Positions 13,001 through 24,735 of a stretch of 64,000 nt of DNA are shown piece by piece. Made by a program: the position numbers and the translations under genes. The stretch is from Dermatophagoides farinae (Eukaryota > Arthropoda > Arachnida > Sarcoptiformes > Pyroglyphidae). A model generated the notes under the pieces. The model was not told the origin of the DNA, searched no databases, and saw nothing but the letters and a program-made list of their open reading frames with translations. The stretch lies in NCBI RefSeq assembly GCF_024713945.1, contig NC_134686.1, positions 2,876,001-2,940,000 on the forward strand. The letters run 5' to 3'. Each line of letters opens with the position of its first letter. Within the stretch, counting starts at the first letter, position 1.

Positions 13001-16000
13001 ATATTTTTTCAACTTTGACCTTCACAAAAGTAAATAATAATTGAATGAAAAATGTTTGTGTGTGGCGTTTATTTCATTCCCTGTAGAGATCATGCTGATT
13101 TTTTTTCAGATAAAAAACTATTCAAATATGAATGGATCGAATCTATTCTTTGAATCACTACTTTGGAATTAATGTATGTATCCCTAGGAAAGGATTTCAA
13201 TGTTCATTCTTCTCTTTTTTTGAAAAATTTTTTTTTCATTCAATCCTTACCTCGTGAATCACAATAGGGTGAATAATATTGTGAAGAGTCGGGTGCTGTA
13301 GCTGTATTGGCAACAGCAGCGGCACCAGAATTGGTACCATTAGTCGGAGGTGGATAATGGGTTGATTGCTGTGATGATGGTGGCTGCTGTGATGATTGTT
13401 GCTGTTGTTGATGATCAGGATTATTCAATTGATGATATGTCGATGGTGTAGGTGTGGTCACTACACCCATTATTCCAGCAGAATTAATATCATCTTGATG
13501 ATGATGATGATGGCTCATTGTTGCCAAATGTACATTATCAACAACAATATTGGCCATTGTTGGTTGTGGTTGTGATTGACCACCATTCGATCCATATGAA
13601 GGCATCGTATATGAAGGCATATCAGCCTGGGATTTATCTACTTTTTTCAAAAAAAAAAAAAAAATTAGAATAATTACTAATCAAGATAACAATGAAAAAA
13701 GAAAAAATGTCAAACATATTCAACCATATTCAACAATTTTGATCAATCAATCAATCAATCAATCTTTGATAGCCGAATCAGATCAACCAACGAAACAAAC
13801 AAAACAAAAAAAAACCAGCTGCTACTTGTCAAATATTGTCGATTCTACATTGGACATATATACAAACATAATCAACAAGCATCAAACATACATACATATT
13901 CACATTCAAATAATAGGACAATAAATAAATGGCAGTGAGTCTCAACCTATAACACCAACATGAAACGTTTTCTATATGTTTCTGTTTCGACAATTCTTCA
14001 CTGATACTGAAGTGTATGCACACACACACACACACACACTAAACGCCAAATCCACATTTTTTTTTTAGTTTCATTCCTTTTTTAGACGCCTTCGCATATT
14101 TCGTGGGCGCCTTCCGTTTTGAGTAGAGTTTTTTTTGTTTGTTTCATTTTGAGATCGTCATCATTGATGATGATTGGCCACCACTATAGTGGTGGTGGTG
14201 GTTGTAGTTTGCTGATGGCCATTATTATTATTATTATATAACCATCAATGTTTGACGATGAAATGACTATCCTTACTACCAAATGGTAATAAACAAACTT
14301 TAGAAATAATATAATCGACCAGAAAAGCAAAATTCATGATGGCGCATCGATCGTAATTTTTTTTTTCTTCTCGTTAGAATCAAAATCCAATAGATAGGAT
14401 CAGAATTGAAAAATTTCGAAATATTTAATTGAACCTTGAAAATAAAATGATCTTTTTTGATTTAAGATAAAAAAAAAATTTGTGACAATTGCTTAATGAT
14501 TACGAAATCAGACAATCAGACAGACGAACAAACTGTTGATGATTATATATGATGAAGAATGAATCATTGTGGTTGATCATGATCTTGTTTAATTTTTCAA
14601 TTTATGAATGAAAAAATAAAAATTTAAATGGACACGAATCAATGGTAATAATCATTCTTAAACCAAAAGAGAAAAATGATGATTTGTTTCAATTCAATAT
14701 AATGAAACCAAAAAGAAACAAAAAATCGTGATCAATTTTTGAATTGATCATATTTGGTAAAAAACAATTAAACAATGATAAGCATCATCATCATTGAACA
14801 ATCAAAACGTGTTTGAATGACATGAAATTTTTGAAAAAGAATTTAAAAAAAAATATCAACTTACTCATATTAGTGTACATTATTTGCTATAATTACAGGG
14901 ACCAAACAAACAAACAAACAAAAAAACAGCAACAGCAACAACAACAACAACAACAACGACAACAATCAAACCATCATTCAAATAATGAACGGAATGAAAA
15001 TTGTATTTTAATGTCAATTATAATTCGAGATTTCGACAGGTGTATGAATTTGGTTGTTTATGTTTTTTTTTATTTAATATTTATTTCGATGTAATCATCA
15101 TCATCATTACTATGATGATTAAAGTATCGTTATTGGATCACCAAGCGACGTGTTTTTATTTGTTGTTATCTTGGATTTTTATTTTTATTTTCTCTCTCTA
15201 ATGGAGATGTTCAAGATGTATCCGAAATGGATAAACAAAATAGCTCTTTACACACACACACACACACACACACAAAATCGATTGTTATCGATGGGTTTTA
15301 TTATTATTATTAATCAATTGATCGATGATTGATAACGGCGGTGATGATGGCAACAAACAAACATAAACACACAAAACGATACGAGATAGGTATGAAATAC
15401 TTTAAATCACAGATATTCTTCAAACAAGAATTATCAAGAATGAAACTTGTGTATGATATGATGATATTCACATGGTGATTCTATATTTATATATGTGCAC
15501 AAACAACACAAGAGTCACAACCACCGATTACTGTTTTTTTTTGTTGTTAAGAATCAAACAGCACAAACAAAAAAAATGGTCTTTTGTTCCAGCATATTCA
15601 TTCAATAACGAGAAAAAAAAGAGAACCCTAAGAACCATTCATTATTCACAAACACACACACTAGGACCAGACCGATATTTATGAAAATGGAAGCATTAAA
15701 AAAAATATATACAAGGTTCATTCATTGAGGGTACCGAGGAGGATGAATGTGAATGGTGTGAGTGGAAAATGTAATAAAAAAATAGAATCAACAACAACAA
15801 CAACAAAAAAAATGACGAATAAAACTTTCAAACCAGGAGATCAGCGTAGCTTAAAGCTTCAGAACAACGGCGACGAGTGGCGGCCAACCGAGACACAACA
15901 ACAATTGGGGATATTTGAATCGAATTGAACCAAAGAAAATAAAACACTAATAATAAAAACAAGGGACGCAGGCAAAAGCGGGTGGACCAAAAGAAAAAAA

Positions 16001-16117
16001 AATCAACCAAAAAAGAGGAGGAGGAAGAATGGACAAAGAAAACTGAACTGGCTGAATGACACTAGCGCGCGAGCTTATTTATAATTCACCGATTCTGTGT
16101 ATTCAACATATATGAAG

Positions 16118-16155
<38 letters not shown>

Positions 16156-17756
16156 AACAGGACGACCTCGTCGATTGTATTGAATGAAAGTGGTTTTCGT
16201 ACGGTCGTAGTGGTCAATGGTTCTTAACATACATCAGGATTGTGCAGCTGCCGCGCTTGATGTAAGCATTTTAAAATGGTAACCCCTGTCATCATCCTCC
16301 TCATTGAACCATTATTTTTGAAATGGTCTGTTTGTGCTTGTTCGGATCTGAGGAGGGAGGATGGTAATTGTAATAACTAGCGTGGTCTGGTTTTATTTTC
16401 ATTTGGTTTTGGTTCACATTTATTCGACGATTCATTCGGTCGTTCATCATTCAATTCCATCTAGGTGGTGGTTGTTGTTGGGACATTCATTTATTCATTT
16501 GATCTGACAGAACCGAAAAGAACCTTTTGTGTATGGGGATGATCAGATCAGATCAGATCGACGATCAATATAATAATGGAATTGGAAATGGTCAAACAAA
16601 CAAACAAAAAAAGTGTGCAAAGCAAGGGTATATGCATACAATATGAAGCAAATTTATGAGGCATTCAAAAATGGTTTGTGTGTGTGTGTGTGTGTTTGCC
16701 TCATTTCATTTTTGATCTTTTGTCGATAGTGTCGACTAAATGTCCAAACAACAGCTGCTATGATGTGATGCACTTGTATGTGTGTATTAGGTCTATCCGA
16801 GAGAATTAAGCCCTATGCGTGTGTAAACATCAAATAATAATGGATGAACGGGACCTAGAATCGCTGGCTCGTTTTTTATACTCTATATGACATCAAACAT
16901 TCATGCTATGATGATGATTGAACAAATAAACAAACAAAATTTCATGACCTATGTTGTTGATAAAGTCAAACATAATTATCATGCACACACAGGTCAAATG
17001 ATGATGATGATGATGAAGTAGAAAATAAATCGAATAACGGAATCATTTTCTTTGGTGGATTTGACATAAACCAGACACTAGACATGAGCATTTGATAATC
17101 GGTACAGAAAAAAATAAAATCTAAAATTCGTAACGTAGAAAATCGCTTGATCTAACCTTGAAAAGTAATTAATGTTTTGATCATTCATTATGGCTTAATC
17201 GATTTATTGAAAGGCAACTTGCATAAACACATGAAACAGTGATTTGTGGATCAAGATTTCAATTTTGATTGACATTGGCTATTTTTATCTTTAATTTTGA
17301 ATTGCTAAGGTCATTTAACCTTTTATGGATTTATATTGGGATGTGTACACAATGTATATGATATGATATATTCTAATAAATAAGGAACAACCACTTACCA
17401 CCGGTTCGAATTGTATTCGATCCCGTTGTATACAGGCACCGTGATGGTGGTAATGGTGGTGATGATCCGGATGTTGTTCTTGTTCGAGTTCGTTGTTGTG
17501 TTCGATTAGTTAATGAACAACCACTTGGCACTGGATTCGAATCGGTAATCACATTCACCGATGATGAACTATTACAACAACTTGTCACAGATGATATTGT
17601 AGATATGGTTGCTGCTGATGATGATGATGTTGGTGGTGGTGGTGGTTTATTTGAAATCGATGATGATGGCGGAGGCGATGATAATGGTATTTTTGGGCCG
17701 AAACAATTTTGAAACACTTGTACATAGTTTAATTCTTCATCATTAGAGTTGGCCAT
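10028..17756 (-). CDS. da: Daughterless / class I bHLH E-protein transcription factor
   Basis: Nine coding exons chain with matching phases: 17399-17756 downward by sequence through 13251-13637, 11782-12374, 11555-11659, 11275-11421, 10930-11174, 10760-10858, 10409-10554 and 10028-10350 (800 residues). The first exon starts [19 protein letters not shown], matching the N-terminal activation motif of insect Daughterless. Exon five carries the loop-helix activation motif [25 protein letters not shown] is a likely nuclear signal. The bHLH domain (about residues 630-690) spans three exons: [10 protein letters not shown], then [18 protein letters not shown] and [16 protein letters not shown], then the E-protein tail [18 protein letters not shown]. 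Gln-, Pro- and Asn-rich linkers fill the rest. The protein should dimerise with tissue-specific bHLH factors and bind E-boxes in neurogenesis, sex determination and cell-fate control. A second promoter seems to lie inside intron 1. Confidence 0.95.
12478..12500. repeat. poly-A tract inside a daughterless intron
   Basis: A run of about 23 A in the 0.9-kb intron between the second and third coding exons. Confidence 0.9.
16044..16083 (-). promoter_or_regulatory. candidate internal core promoter of daughterless
   Basis: On the minus strand TATAAATA (16076-16083) is followed exactly 30 bases later by an initiator TTCAGCC (A at 16053), with a second TCAGTT at 16041-16046. A GA-repeat of the GAGA type lies 40-70 bp upstream of the TATA box. 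Transcripts starting here would skip exon 1 and its activation motif and could splice into the exon at 13637. This is a sequence-based prediction without transcript support. Confidence 0.45.
16123..16154. repeat. (GA)n microsatellite, possible GAGA element
   Basis: Sixteen GA units directly upstream of the candidate internal daughterless promoter. GAGA-factor binding is inference. Confidence 0.9.
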
Positions 17757-20032
17757 CGTATCTGATGATGATGACGATAATAAGAATTAAAAAAAAAAAT
17801 CCAATCAGATGAATCTTTCACCCATTAGTCACAATCATACATCGAACGATGAGAATAATCCCTGACCACTGTCAAAAACCATGAACGACCGTGAATTTCA
17901 ACAATTTCCGATGAATCGAATAAATTTGAAAGGAAAAACAAAAAATTAATTTTTTCAAGATTCGAGTTTGTTCGAATGGATGTGGCCAACAAAAAAAAAA
18001 ACATCAGCCAAACTAATACTATTGGCTAACTTCCCGAATATGTGTGTATGTATGTATTTTACACTTGGCAGCTGCTGTTTTTTTTTCGTTGGATGCCCTA
18101 AAACACAAAAGGCAGATGTTTGATGTTTTTTTTGTGTCTGAATCCTCCAACAACAACAACGACGATGATGATGATGATGATGATGATGACGATGACGCCA
18201 TACACGATGATCCACGAAATATAAAAAAAAAACTATGGCTGACTGGCTGGAGCAGCTTTAACTTTATTCCGATTGGCTTTTTTTTTAATATAATGACAAT
18301 GAAAAAAAAATGATACTTTCAATTTTGATCACAATCACCAAGTTGAAATCATTTGAACAAGAATCAATATGGGCGCCATCAATAAACATGTCCTATGATC
18401 ATTGTTTTTGATTCAAAACAATTTGATGACAGAATCCGAATCGAGCCCGATACTGGAAATTGAATCACAAATGGAATACTCTGAAAAAAAATACAACCGA
18501 AGAATGAGAAAATTTTTTTCATTTTCTCCACACACACACACACACAAACACAATAATGATCGAAAATCAACTCATGGAAAAAAATGAACCCAAACTAAAT
18601 AACAAGAACAATGTACGAAGAAGCGAAAAAGCGACGAAGTGGTAAATTTGGGCAATTTTTGGGTCCCTATTCTACTACACCGAATCGATTCTGGATTTGT
18701 TTCTTGATATGCTGTGTATGAGTGTGTGTGTAACAACCGGTAGTAGCGCCCATCTGAAATGGATCCAAAAAAAACAAGTATGAAGGCAAACAATGAAAAC
18801 AGATTCCAAATTAGCTAGAGAATCAGTATTGGGAGTAGCAAGAATCAAAGATGCATTCGGCTGTCAGTTATTATTATTATTATTATTGACTAAAAATCTG
18901 GCTAGTTAATAGTCTATATATTTTCTGTATAAATTCAACCTCTATATACTAGCTGAGCTAGACAGTCATTTCAAATGGAATTTCTCTATTCAATGTGCAT
19001 GATTTTACTATAAACGAATACGAATTATGTTTGAAAGATAATTGTTTTTAATGAGAAACTAATCGGTGTCGATGTGTGTTTGTGTGTGTGTGTATGTGTG
19101 TGTCAGTTAGTTTGTGGTTTATCCACATGATTCTTCCAGATATATTCAGCATATAATTTGAGACTATTCATTTATTAACGTGTATTCAAAAATTTTTCTT
19201 CGATAATGTTCCAGTGTATAGAATATTTAATAAGAATATAGATAATGGTGTGTGTGTGTGTGTGTGATATATTCATAGTGTTGATAGTAAAAGAAAAAAA
19301 AATTAAATTGAATTCAAGCTGAGTGTTGATGTATGCATATATACGGGTAAAGAAAAAAAAGAGAACAATATTATTGAAATGGAACAACAACAACAACAAC
19401 AACAGCAGCAGCAAACACCATACACATGATAATAGTGGTTAGATACGAACCAAGAGATAATAAGATGAGTGATTGAGATGCAAATAATGGATGCGGCACA
19501 AAATGGACTTTTTTGTGTGTGTGTGGAGTTTGCGCGCCATTTTTATCAATTCATTCACGAAATTTATTTCAGTATAGGAGGATAATGATGATAATTGAAC
19601 AACATATCAAGATACACAGATAAAGAATGCGACGAGTCAATATAAGAACGATTGAAGATGTAAATTATTCTTTTATTTTATTTTATTATTTTTTTTTTTT
19701 TGTCAAAATCAAGCACAATTTGTTACACTCTGTTTTTTTTTTTTTTTTTTGTTTCATGCATATATGCTTGGAGTCTTTTTTTCCATTCTTTTTCACTCGG
19801 AATAATAATGATTCGATACAGACAATTTACCGTACAACGGACGAACAAAATGATTGTGAAAAAAAAACCACCCATTCAACCAACCATTTAAATCGGTTAG
19901 ATCGGTTGGGTAAAGTTTCACAAATAATTTAGAAAAAGAAAATCAATTGAAAAAAAATAACAAACAAATGAATCTATGGTACATTACAGTCTGTTTGGTT
20001 TGGAATGAAATAACCAATTCAATGATGAGATA
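17757..20032. other. spacer between daughterless and CCDC22
   Basis: The left part is the 5' flank or 5' UTR of daughterless, the right part the 3' flank of CCDC22. There are GT runs near 19,076-19,104 and 19,243-19,265, a GAT-triplet block near 18,160-18,200, and T-rich stretches. No supported gene is seen. Confidence 0.55.
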
Positions 20033-22107
20033 TCATGATGATGCATCACTTATTTTCTGTCTCAGCTGCTTATTTTCCAAACGAATCTGTTCAAGATCGG
20101 CATTGATTCTGGTCAGATTTGCACTTGTTTTTCGATTATTTTCACTTTCAATCTATTTATTTATTTAACAGAATGAAAAAAATGGAATCAATTAGCAAAT
20201 ATGAAAAATTAATGGACTGGAATACAAAAAAAAAATTACCATTTCTTCTAGTTTACGAATCTCACGAAGATGAACACCAATTTCAGTGATAGCTTGTAAT
20301 AATTCAGTGAATGATGATTGTAATAGGGCTAATGATTTATAACAATTACGATTCCATTCATTCTGGCGAGCTTCATGAAACAATGTCTCATCGGCAATGG
20401 CAAAACTTCGTTCGATTTTTCCATTCAAATTATTTATATCTTTTTGAACGGCTTTCATTTCGGATACAACTTTGAGCGTTTCATCATTCTGTTTCTTAAC
20501 ATTCTGTATGATTTCGATTATACGACGTGTATATGATCCACGACTGGGTGGCCATTGTTGTGGCTGTCGTGATTCCAATTCCTTAACCAATGATTCTTTA
20601 GCCTGAATTTCTTTTAGTTTCGATGCAATAGCTTTCTTCATAGTGTTAATCATACGAATTTTTTCAATTTGTGCTTCATTCTGAGCTGTATTTTGAAGTT
20701 TTTTTGTACGCAATTTTTCTAGCAAATCTTTTTGCATTTCATCCCATGCAATGGCAATCTCTTCAATGGAATCTTTCATCGTCGTAATGCTATTTTCAAG
20801 CTAAAAAGATTTTTTAATCAGAAATTTTAATGATTTTAATGAAAAATAAAATACCTCGTCTTTGGATCTAAACGATGCTTCGAATAGTTTATACTTTTCC
20901 TGATATTCCTTTTCCAATCGGATCAATTCATTTTCATTCATTTTGCATTGATGGATTTCTGAATCACATTCATACAATTCTTGCCGCAGTTTATCGAGAA
21001 TAATCTGTTGATTTGTTTTTCGTTCAATTTGGTCGGTCGCTGGATTCGCTGATAGCTGTTCATTTGACTCGACATTACCACCAACATTCATCAATGAAGG
21101 TATAGTAGAATTGACATAATTGGTCGATTGTTCACCACCACCATGATAAACGATGGCATTCGTTAGTTTCGATTCACACAATGTCTTGAAATAATGACTC
21201 ATATAATCGACTTGTCGATTTTTATTATTATCGTCATCATCATCAGCAGTGTTGCCTTTCCAAAAATGATTATTCCATTCAAGAATGTCGATAATCGTTG
21301 ACGGAATAATCGGCATTTTTCCTTTATTAAGATTAATTCGGCAATATTCAGCCAATGGACTATTGGAATTACTGGACAAAAATGACTTTAATGAATAATT
21401 GTTCAGATTATACATTCCATAAATTGAATTTGGACTAGTTATGGACGCATAATAATCATGATAATCACTATCGGGACAATATTTACTCTCATCATCATCG
21501 TCATCAATATAATCAGAGCTATAAGGAATCCATACAGTTGATGGCCGGGAATGTTTCAATCTTCGAATGATATCATATGGTCTGATTGACCAACCAGTAG
21601 CAGATGGATGATCAGGAGATGATGATTTTTCATCTGAATCGGTGGAAATTTGTTCAACTAGATACAATAAAAGTCGGCGAATTTCATGTTCATTACTGTA
21701 AAGAAATGTTTGATAGCCAATATCAGATTTGTATCCAATATTCTGTGTATGGATCGAATGTCTGGATCAAATTCAATATCGGAACAACAATATAATAATA
21801 CCTGTATACAGGTGGACAATTGATTAGCTAGTTTATATTTAATGGACATGTTCATCGTCGAATTGATTGCCGATGGATCTGGTATCAATGAATCTACAGC
21901 ATCATCATTGATTTGAATTCGTCGTAAACAAATGGCAACACATTTCATGATCTGATATGAATCCATTGAAACGATACCATGAATGTTTTCATCATCTAAA
22001 TCACTGAATAAAAGATTTTAATAAAAAAACAATCAAAAAATTTTTTCGAAAACTTACCATCCAATTTCTCGAAGCTGTGAGATAAGAATTGAATCGACTT
22101 CTTCCAT
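20033..22107 (-). CDS. CCDC22: CCDC22, coiled-coil subunit of the Commander/CCC complex
   Basis: Five exons in phase: 22058-22107, 21802-22003, 20855-21742, 20240-20800, 20033-20152 (606 residues; human 627). The first exon gives MEEVDSILISQLREIG, close to the start of vertebrate CCDC22. The next supply the N-terminal calponin-homology-like fold, including the LGYQ-type segment GYQTFLYSNEHEIRRLLLYL. A serine/asparagine-rich linker follows. The C-terminal half is coiled coil, with a strongly matching block: RGSYTRRIIEIIQNVKKQ, then KDINNLNGKIERSFAIADE and LREIRKLEEM. CCDC22 pairs with CCDC93 in the CCC complex, which with retriever recycles membrane cargo from endosomes; it also touches cullin-ligase/NF-kB regulation. 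The last exon contributes the terminal helix ending QLRQKISDASSS. The small first exon fixes the start codon. Confidence 0.93.
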
Positions 22108-22310
22108 TTTTTCTGGTCCAAAAAATTAACTTTTGTCGATTATTAAAAAACATATGATCCAATAAGACTTTATTGCGCGTGTGTCAATTTCGCAGGTTGT
22201 TTTGCTGGTTATCCATAGCGTTGAAATTTGGATCATGTGCTAAATCACGCAACAACGAGTGGGTTTAGTCAAAATGTGCAAAATCCCTCGGAGTGCGAAA
22301 TCCCTGGAAA

Positions 22311-22410
22311 TCCTCGTTCGTATAGTGGTGAGTATATCCGCCTGTCAAATAGTAGGAAAAAAGGGTAAAACAGTGCGCGGAAGACACGGGTTCGATTCCC
22401 GTACGGGGAG
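22311..22410 (+). tRNA. tRNA-Asp (GTC) with a 28-nt intron
   Basis: The 72-nt mature cloverleaf folds fully. The acceptor stem TCCTCGT pairs with ACGGGGA and the discriminator is G. The D-arm is GTATAGTGGTGAGTAT, the anticodon stem TCCGC/GCGGA, and the loop C-T-GTC-A-C. The T-arm is ACGGG-TTCGATT-CCCGT. An insertion of 28 nt (22348-22375) separates position 37 (A) from position 38 (C), the standard site of nuclear tRNA introns. A-box (TAGTGGTGAGT) and B-box (GGTTCGATTCC) are intact and a T7 run at 22418-22424 can end Pol III transcription. The anticodon GUC could pair by wobble with GGU inside the intron. Both stems are sound, so I read it as a working gene. Confidence 0.9.
22348..22375 (+). 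other. tRNA-Asp intron
   Basis: 28 nt between positions 37 and 38 of the tRNA. Its removal restores a canonical seven-base anticodon loop. The length is typical for protein-spliced nuclear tRNA introns. Confidence 0.85.
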
Positions 22411-22417
22411 GATTTAA

Positions 22418-22424
22418 TTTTTTT
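22418..22424 (+). terminator. Pol III terminator of tRNA-Asp
   Basis: Seven consecutive T on the sense strand, eight bases after the discriminator base. Confidence 0.85.
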
Positions 22425-22771
22425 CCGTGATATTACTGTAATTTTGGGGAAAAAGCAAAAATCTAATGGTTAGCACTAACCTTTTTGGGTTAGTACTAAC
22501 CCTAGTTTTTTTCTGTGCGGGGCTGACTAATTGTGACTGTCATCTATTTGATACAAAAGCTGCATCAACGCGCGAAGCTAAAAATAAATGTGAAAAATTC
22601 ATATCAAACATTAAATTTGGAGGACTAAACGGAAGAATTACTTTTTAATTTTTCATTTACCATCACTAAAATTACAAATTTTTATTACACATACAATGAG
22701 AATAAATATCAAACATTTAATTTGCAGGAAAATAAAATATTAAACTGGACATTTCTATTATATATTGATCA
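22425..22771. other. short spacer between tRNA-Asp and the HSF-domain gene
   Basis: It holds two neighbouring palindromes built on GGTTAG/CTAACC (22468-22481 imperfect; 22487-22502 perfect, 16 bp) and the 3' flank of the HSF-domain gene. A 60-codon frame at 22466-22648 overlaps the palindromes and is discussed under findings. Confidence 0.6.
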
Positions 22772-24369
22772 TTAATATATAATATTATTATTATCGATTA
22801 GAAATTGATGATGATCCATATTCAATGATTGTTGTGATGATATCGGATCCGATAATGATTGTGATGATGAAATTGTATTCTGTGTGGATGATGATGATGA
22901 ATTATTATTATTATTCGAATAATATCGACGTATTTTTTTCACCAATTCATAATTATCACGTTGAAAATAATTGCATTGATATTCGGATAGATATTCACTG
23001 TGATCATCGATACGATGATGATTTCGTGCTCTTGTCACCTTTCTAAATCCATACAGATGAAGTTGCCGAAGGAATGATGAAAATTTTTTCGATCGAAAAT
23101 AATGACCAAGATTTGGTTCAAGACGTTGTTCATTGATTATGACACTCATGCCATCTTTTGACCATCGAATCGGTTTGAATGATTTATCTGAGGCCAGATT
23201 CCACAATTTGATCGGAAAACGCTGATGAACATATTTTGGATTAATTTCATGATTTTTGCAATAATTTTTTGAACGATTTTCTTTATCTTCCTCATCATCA
23301 TTATCATCATCATCATCATCATCATAGTGATTGTTTACTAGTCGTTCGGATTCCTCATTGTTGCCATTACTAGATTCACCGGTCATCATTTCGTTTACAT
23401 TACTAAATTGATCATCATTGTTATTAATTATCATTGGTGGATTATTATCAAGATTTTCTCTATTTTCATACAACATCGATGTCTGTTGTTGTTGTTGTTG
23501 ATGTTGATGTTGATGATGATGATCATCAGTATCAAAGACAATATCATTGTGATACAATTCGGCTGCATTCGATGGAATTTGATTACTATTAACGCAATAT
23601 TGGATATTCATACATCTATTATCATCGTATGGATAATAGTAATCAGTATAATAAATCATCTGGTTCGAATCGTAAGGATTATATAAAGATGGTGGTTCAT
23701 TCATTGGTTGTTGTTGTTGTTGTTGCTCGATCTTTATTGCAAAGAAAAACAAAAAAAAAACATTGGTTTAATCACACACACACAAACACACAAAAACTGA
23801 TTTTAAATTTAAATTACCTGATTGGCATAGATGAAATTGGTATGATTTTCGATAGAATAGAAAGGATTGTACAATGCAAAATGTGGATCAGGATAATCCA
23901 ATGTATTATTATTATTGATACAGTAACCATCCATATTAATTTGCTGATTCATATAATTATGATCATTGTTCATCATGTTCATCATACCATTTGGATCTGA
24001 TGAATCTATCGGCTGCAACAAGCCATTGTTTTCATGTATTTTGTCCACACTGCCACCGCCATACATCGGTTGGCATTTTTCTTCGTTAATGACATAGTTT
24101 GATTGATGATTAAAATCGCCATCATTGATCGAAAAATGCGTTGTTTGGTTGTTATTTGAAGAAAATTCTTGATTTTTATTCTAGAATATTAATTATAGAA
24201 AAAAAATACTGTTAAGATGTTCGAATTTTTTAAAAACATAACAAATAAAACATTTTCTAACCAATGGTTCATTCGAATTATGAAAATGTGATGATGATGA
24301 TGATGATGATGAAGATGCTATTGGTTCGTCGAAAATTTCTTCCTTTATGGACATAATTTTTTCTTCCAT
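22772..24369 (-). CDS. heat-shock-factor-type DNA-binding domain protein
   Basis: Three exons in phase: 24262-24369, 23818-24180, 22772-23731 (476 residues). The first two thirds are low complexity: a serine run, Asn/Gln/Met-rich and His/Gln runs, and an acidic DDDDDDDNDDEEDKE block. The HSF-type winged helix occupies roughly residues 325-440. FPIKLWNLASDKSFKPIRWS is followed by GMSVIINEQRLE, and the recognition-helix region FSSFLRQLHLYGFRKVTR is well kept. No heptad HR-A/B trimerisation region follows, only a Ser/Asn-rich tail. This is unlike HSF1 and more like the HSFY/HSF5-type members, which carry the domain without a classical oligomerisation coil. It probably binds DNA in the nucleus; the targets are unknown. 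It shares a 366-bp divergent spacer with the ubiquitin protease. Confidence 0.85.
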
Positions 24370-24735
24370 TCAAATTTTTAAATTTTTTTTTATTGAAAAA
24401 ATATTGTTTTAAAAATATAATCGAACTGTGGTCTGAAACAAAAGCATGAATCAAATGATCGGCAACATTATCAAACACAATCGGGCATGCTAGTTTATTG
24501 AATTAAAGAAACAAAAAAAATTTGATAAAATCGAATTTTGCCAGTTCAATTCAGTTCAATTTTTCCAAGACTTCCATTTCGAAAATGCCGTGCATGAATT
24601 TGCCTATGCATACGCCATCTTCAGGCAGTTTTGTGTTAATTCCGTTTGTTAGTTGTAAATTGAATAAAAATTTTTTCTGTTTGTTATATTTAGTAGTGAA
24701 ATTTAGAAATAAACGAAATTGCGTCATCAAGAAAA
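24370..24735. promoter_or_regulatory. divergent promoter region, HSF-domain gene / ubiquitin protease
   Basis: 366 bp separate the two outward-facing start codons, so both core promoters and 5' UTRs must fit here. I see no convincing TATA box. Confidence 0.5.

Larger units (their letters stand above)
13638..17398 (-). other. first intron of daughterless (3.8 kb)
   Basis: It is bounded by a GTAAGT donor and a GTAG acceptor, and it is the largest intron in the window. It contains an 18-bp perfect palindrome (14178-14195), a 32-bp GA run (16123-16154), a less AT-rich block around 15,700-16,300, and a minus-strand TATA/initiator pair near 16,044-16,083. No open frame inside resembles a known protein. 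Confidence 0.75.

Noticed and set aside
15828-16010. 60-codon minus-strand frame with a hydrophobic start, just below the internal daughterless promoter
   Set aside because: It lies in the presumed 5' leader, its hydrophobicity comes from T-runs, and it does not join in frame to the daughterless exon.
18019-18313. Overlapping frames on both strands with long Asp, Ser or His runs
   Set aside because: They are different readings of one GAT-triplet block; no domain, start context or splice site supports a protein.
18858-18872. 15-mer CGGCTGTCAGTTATT shared with 41601-41615
   Set aside because: One shared 15-mer in a 64-kb window is within chance expectation, and the flanks differ.
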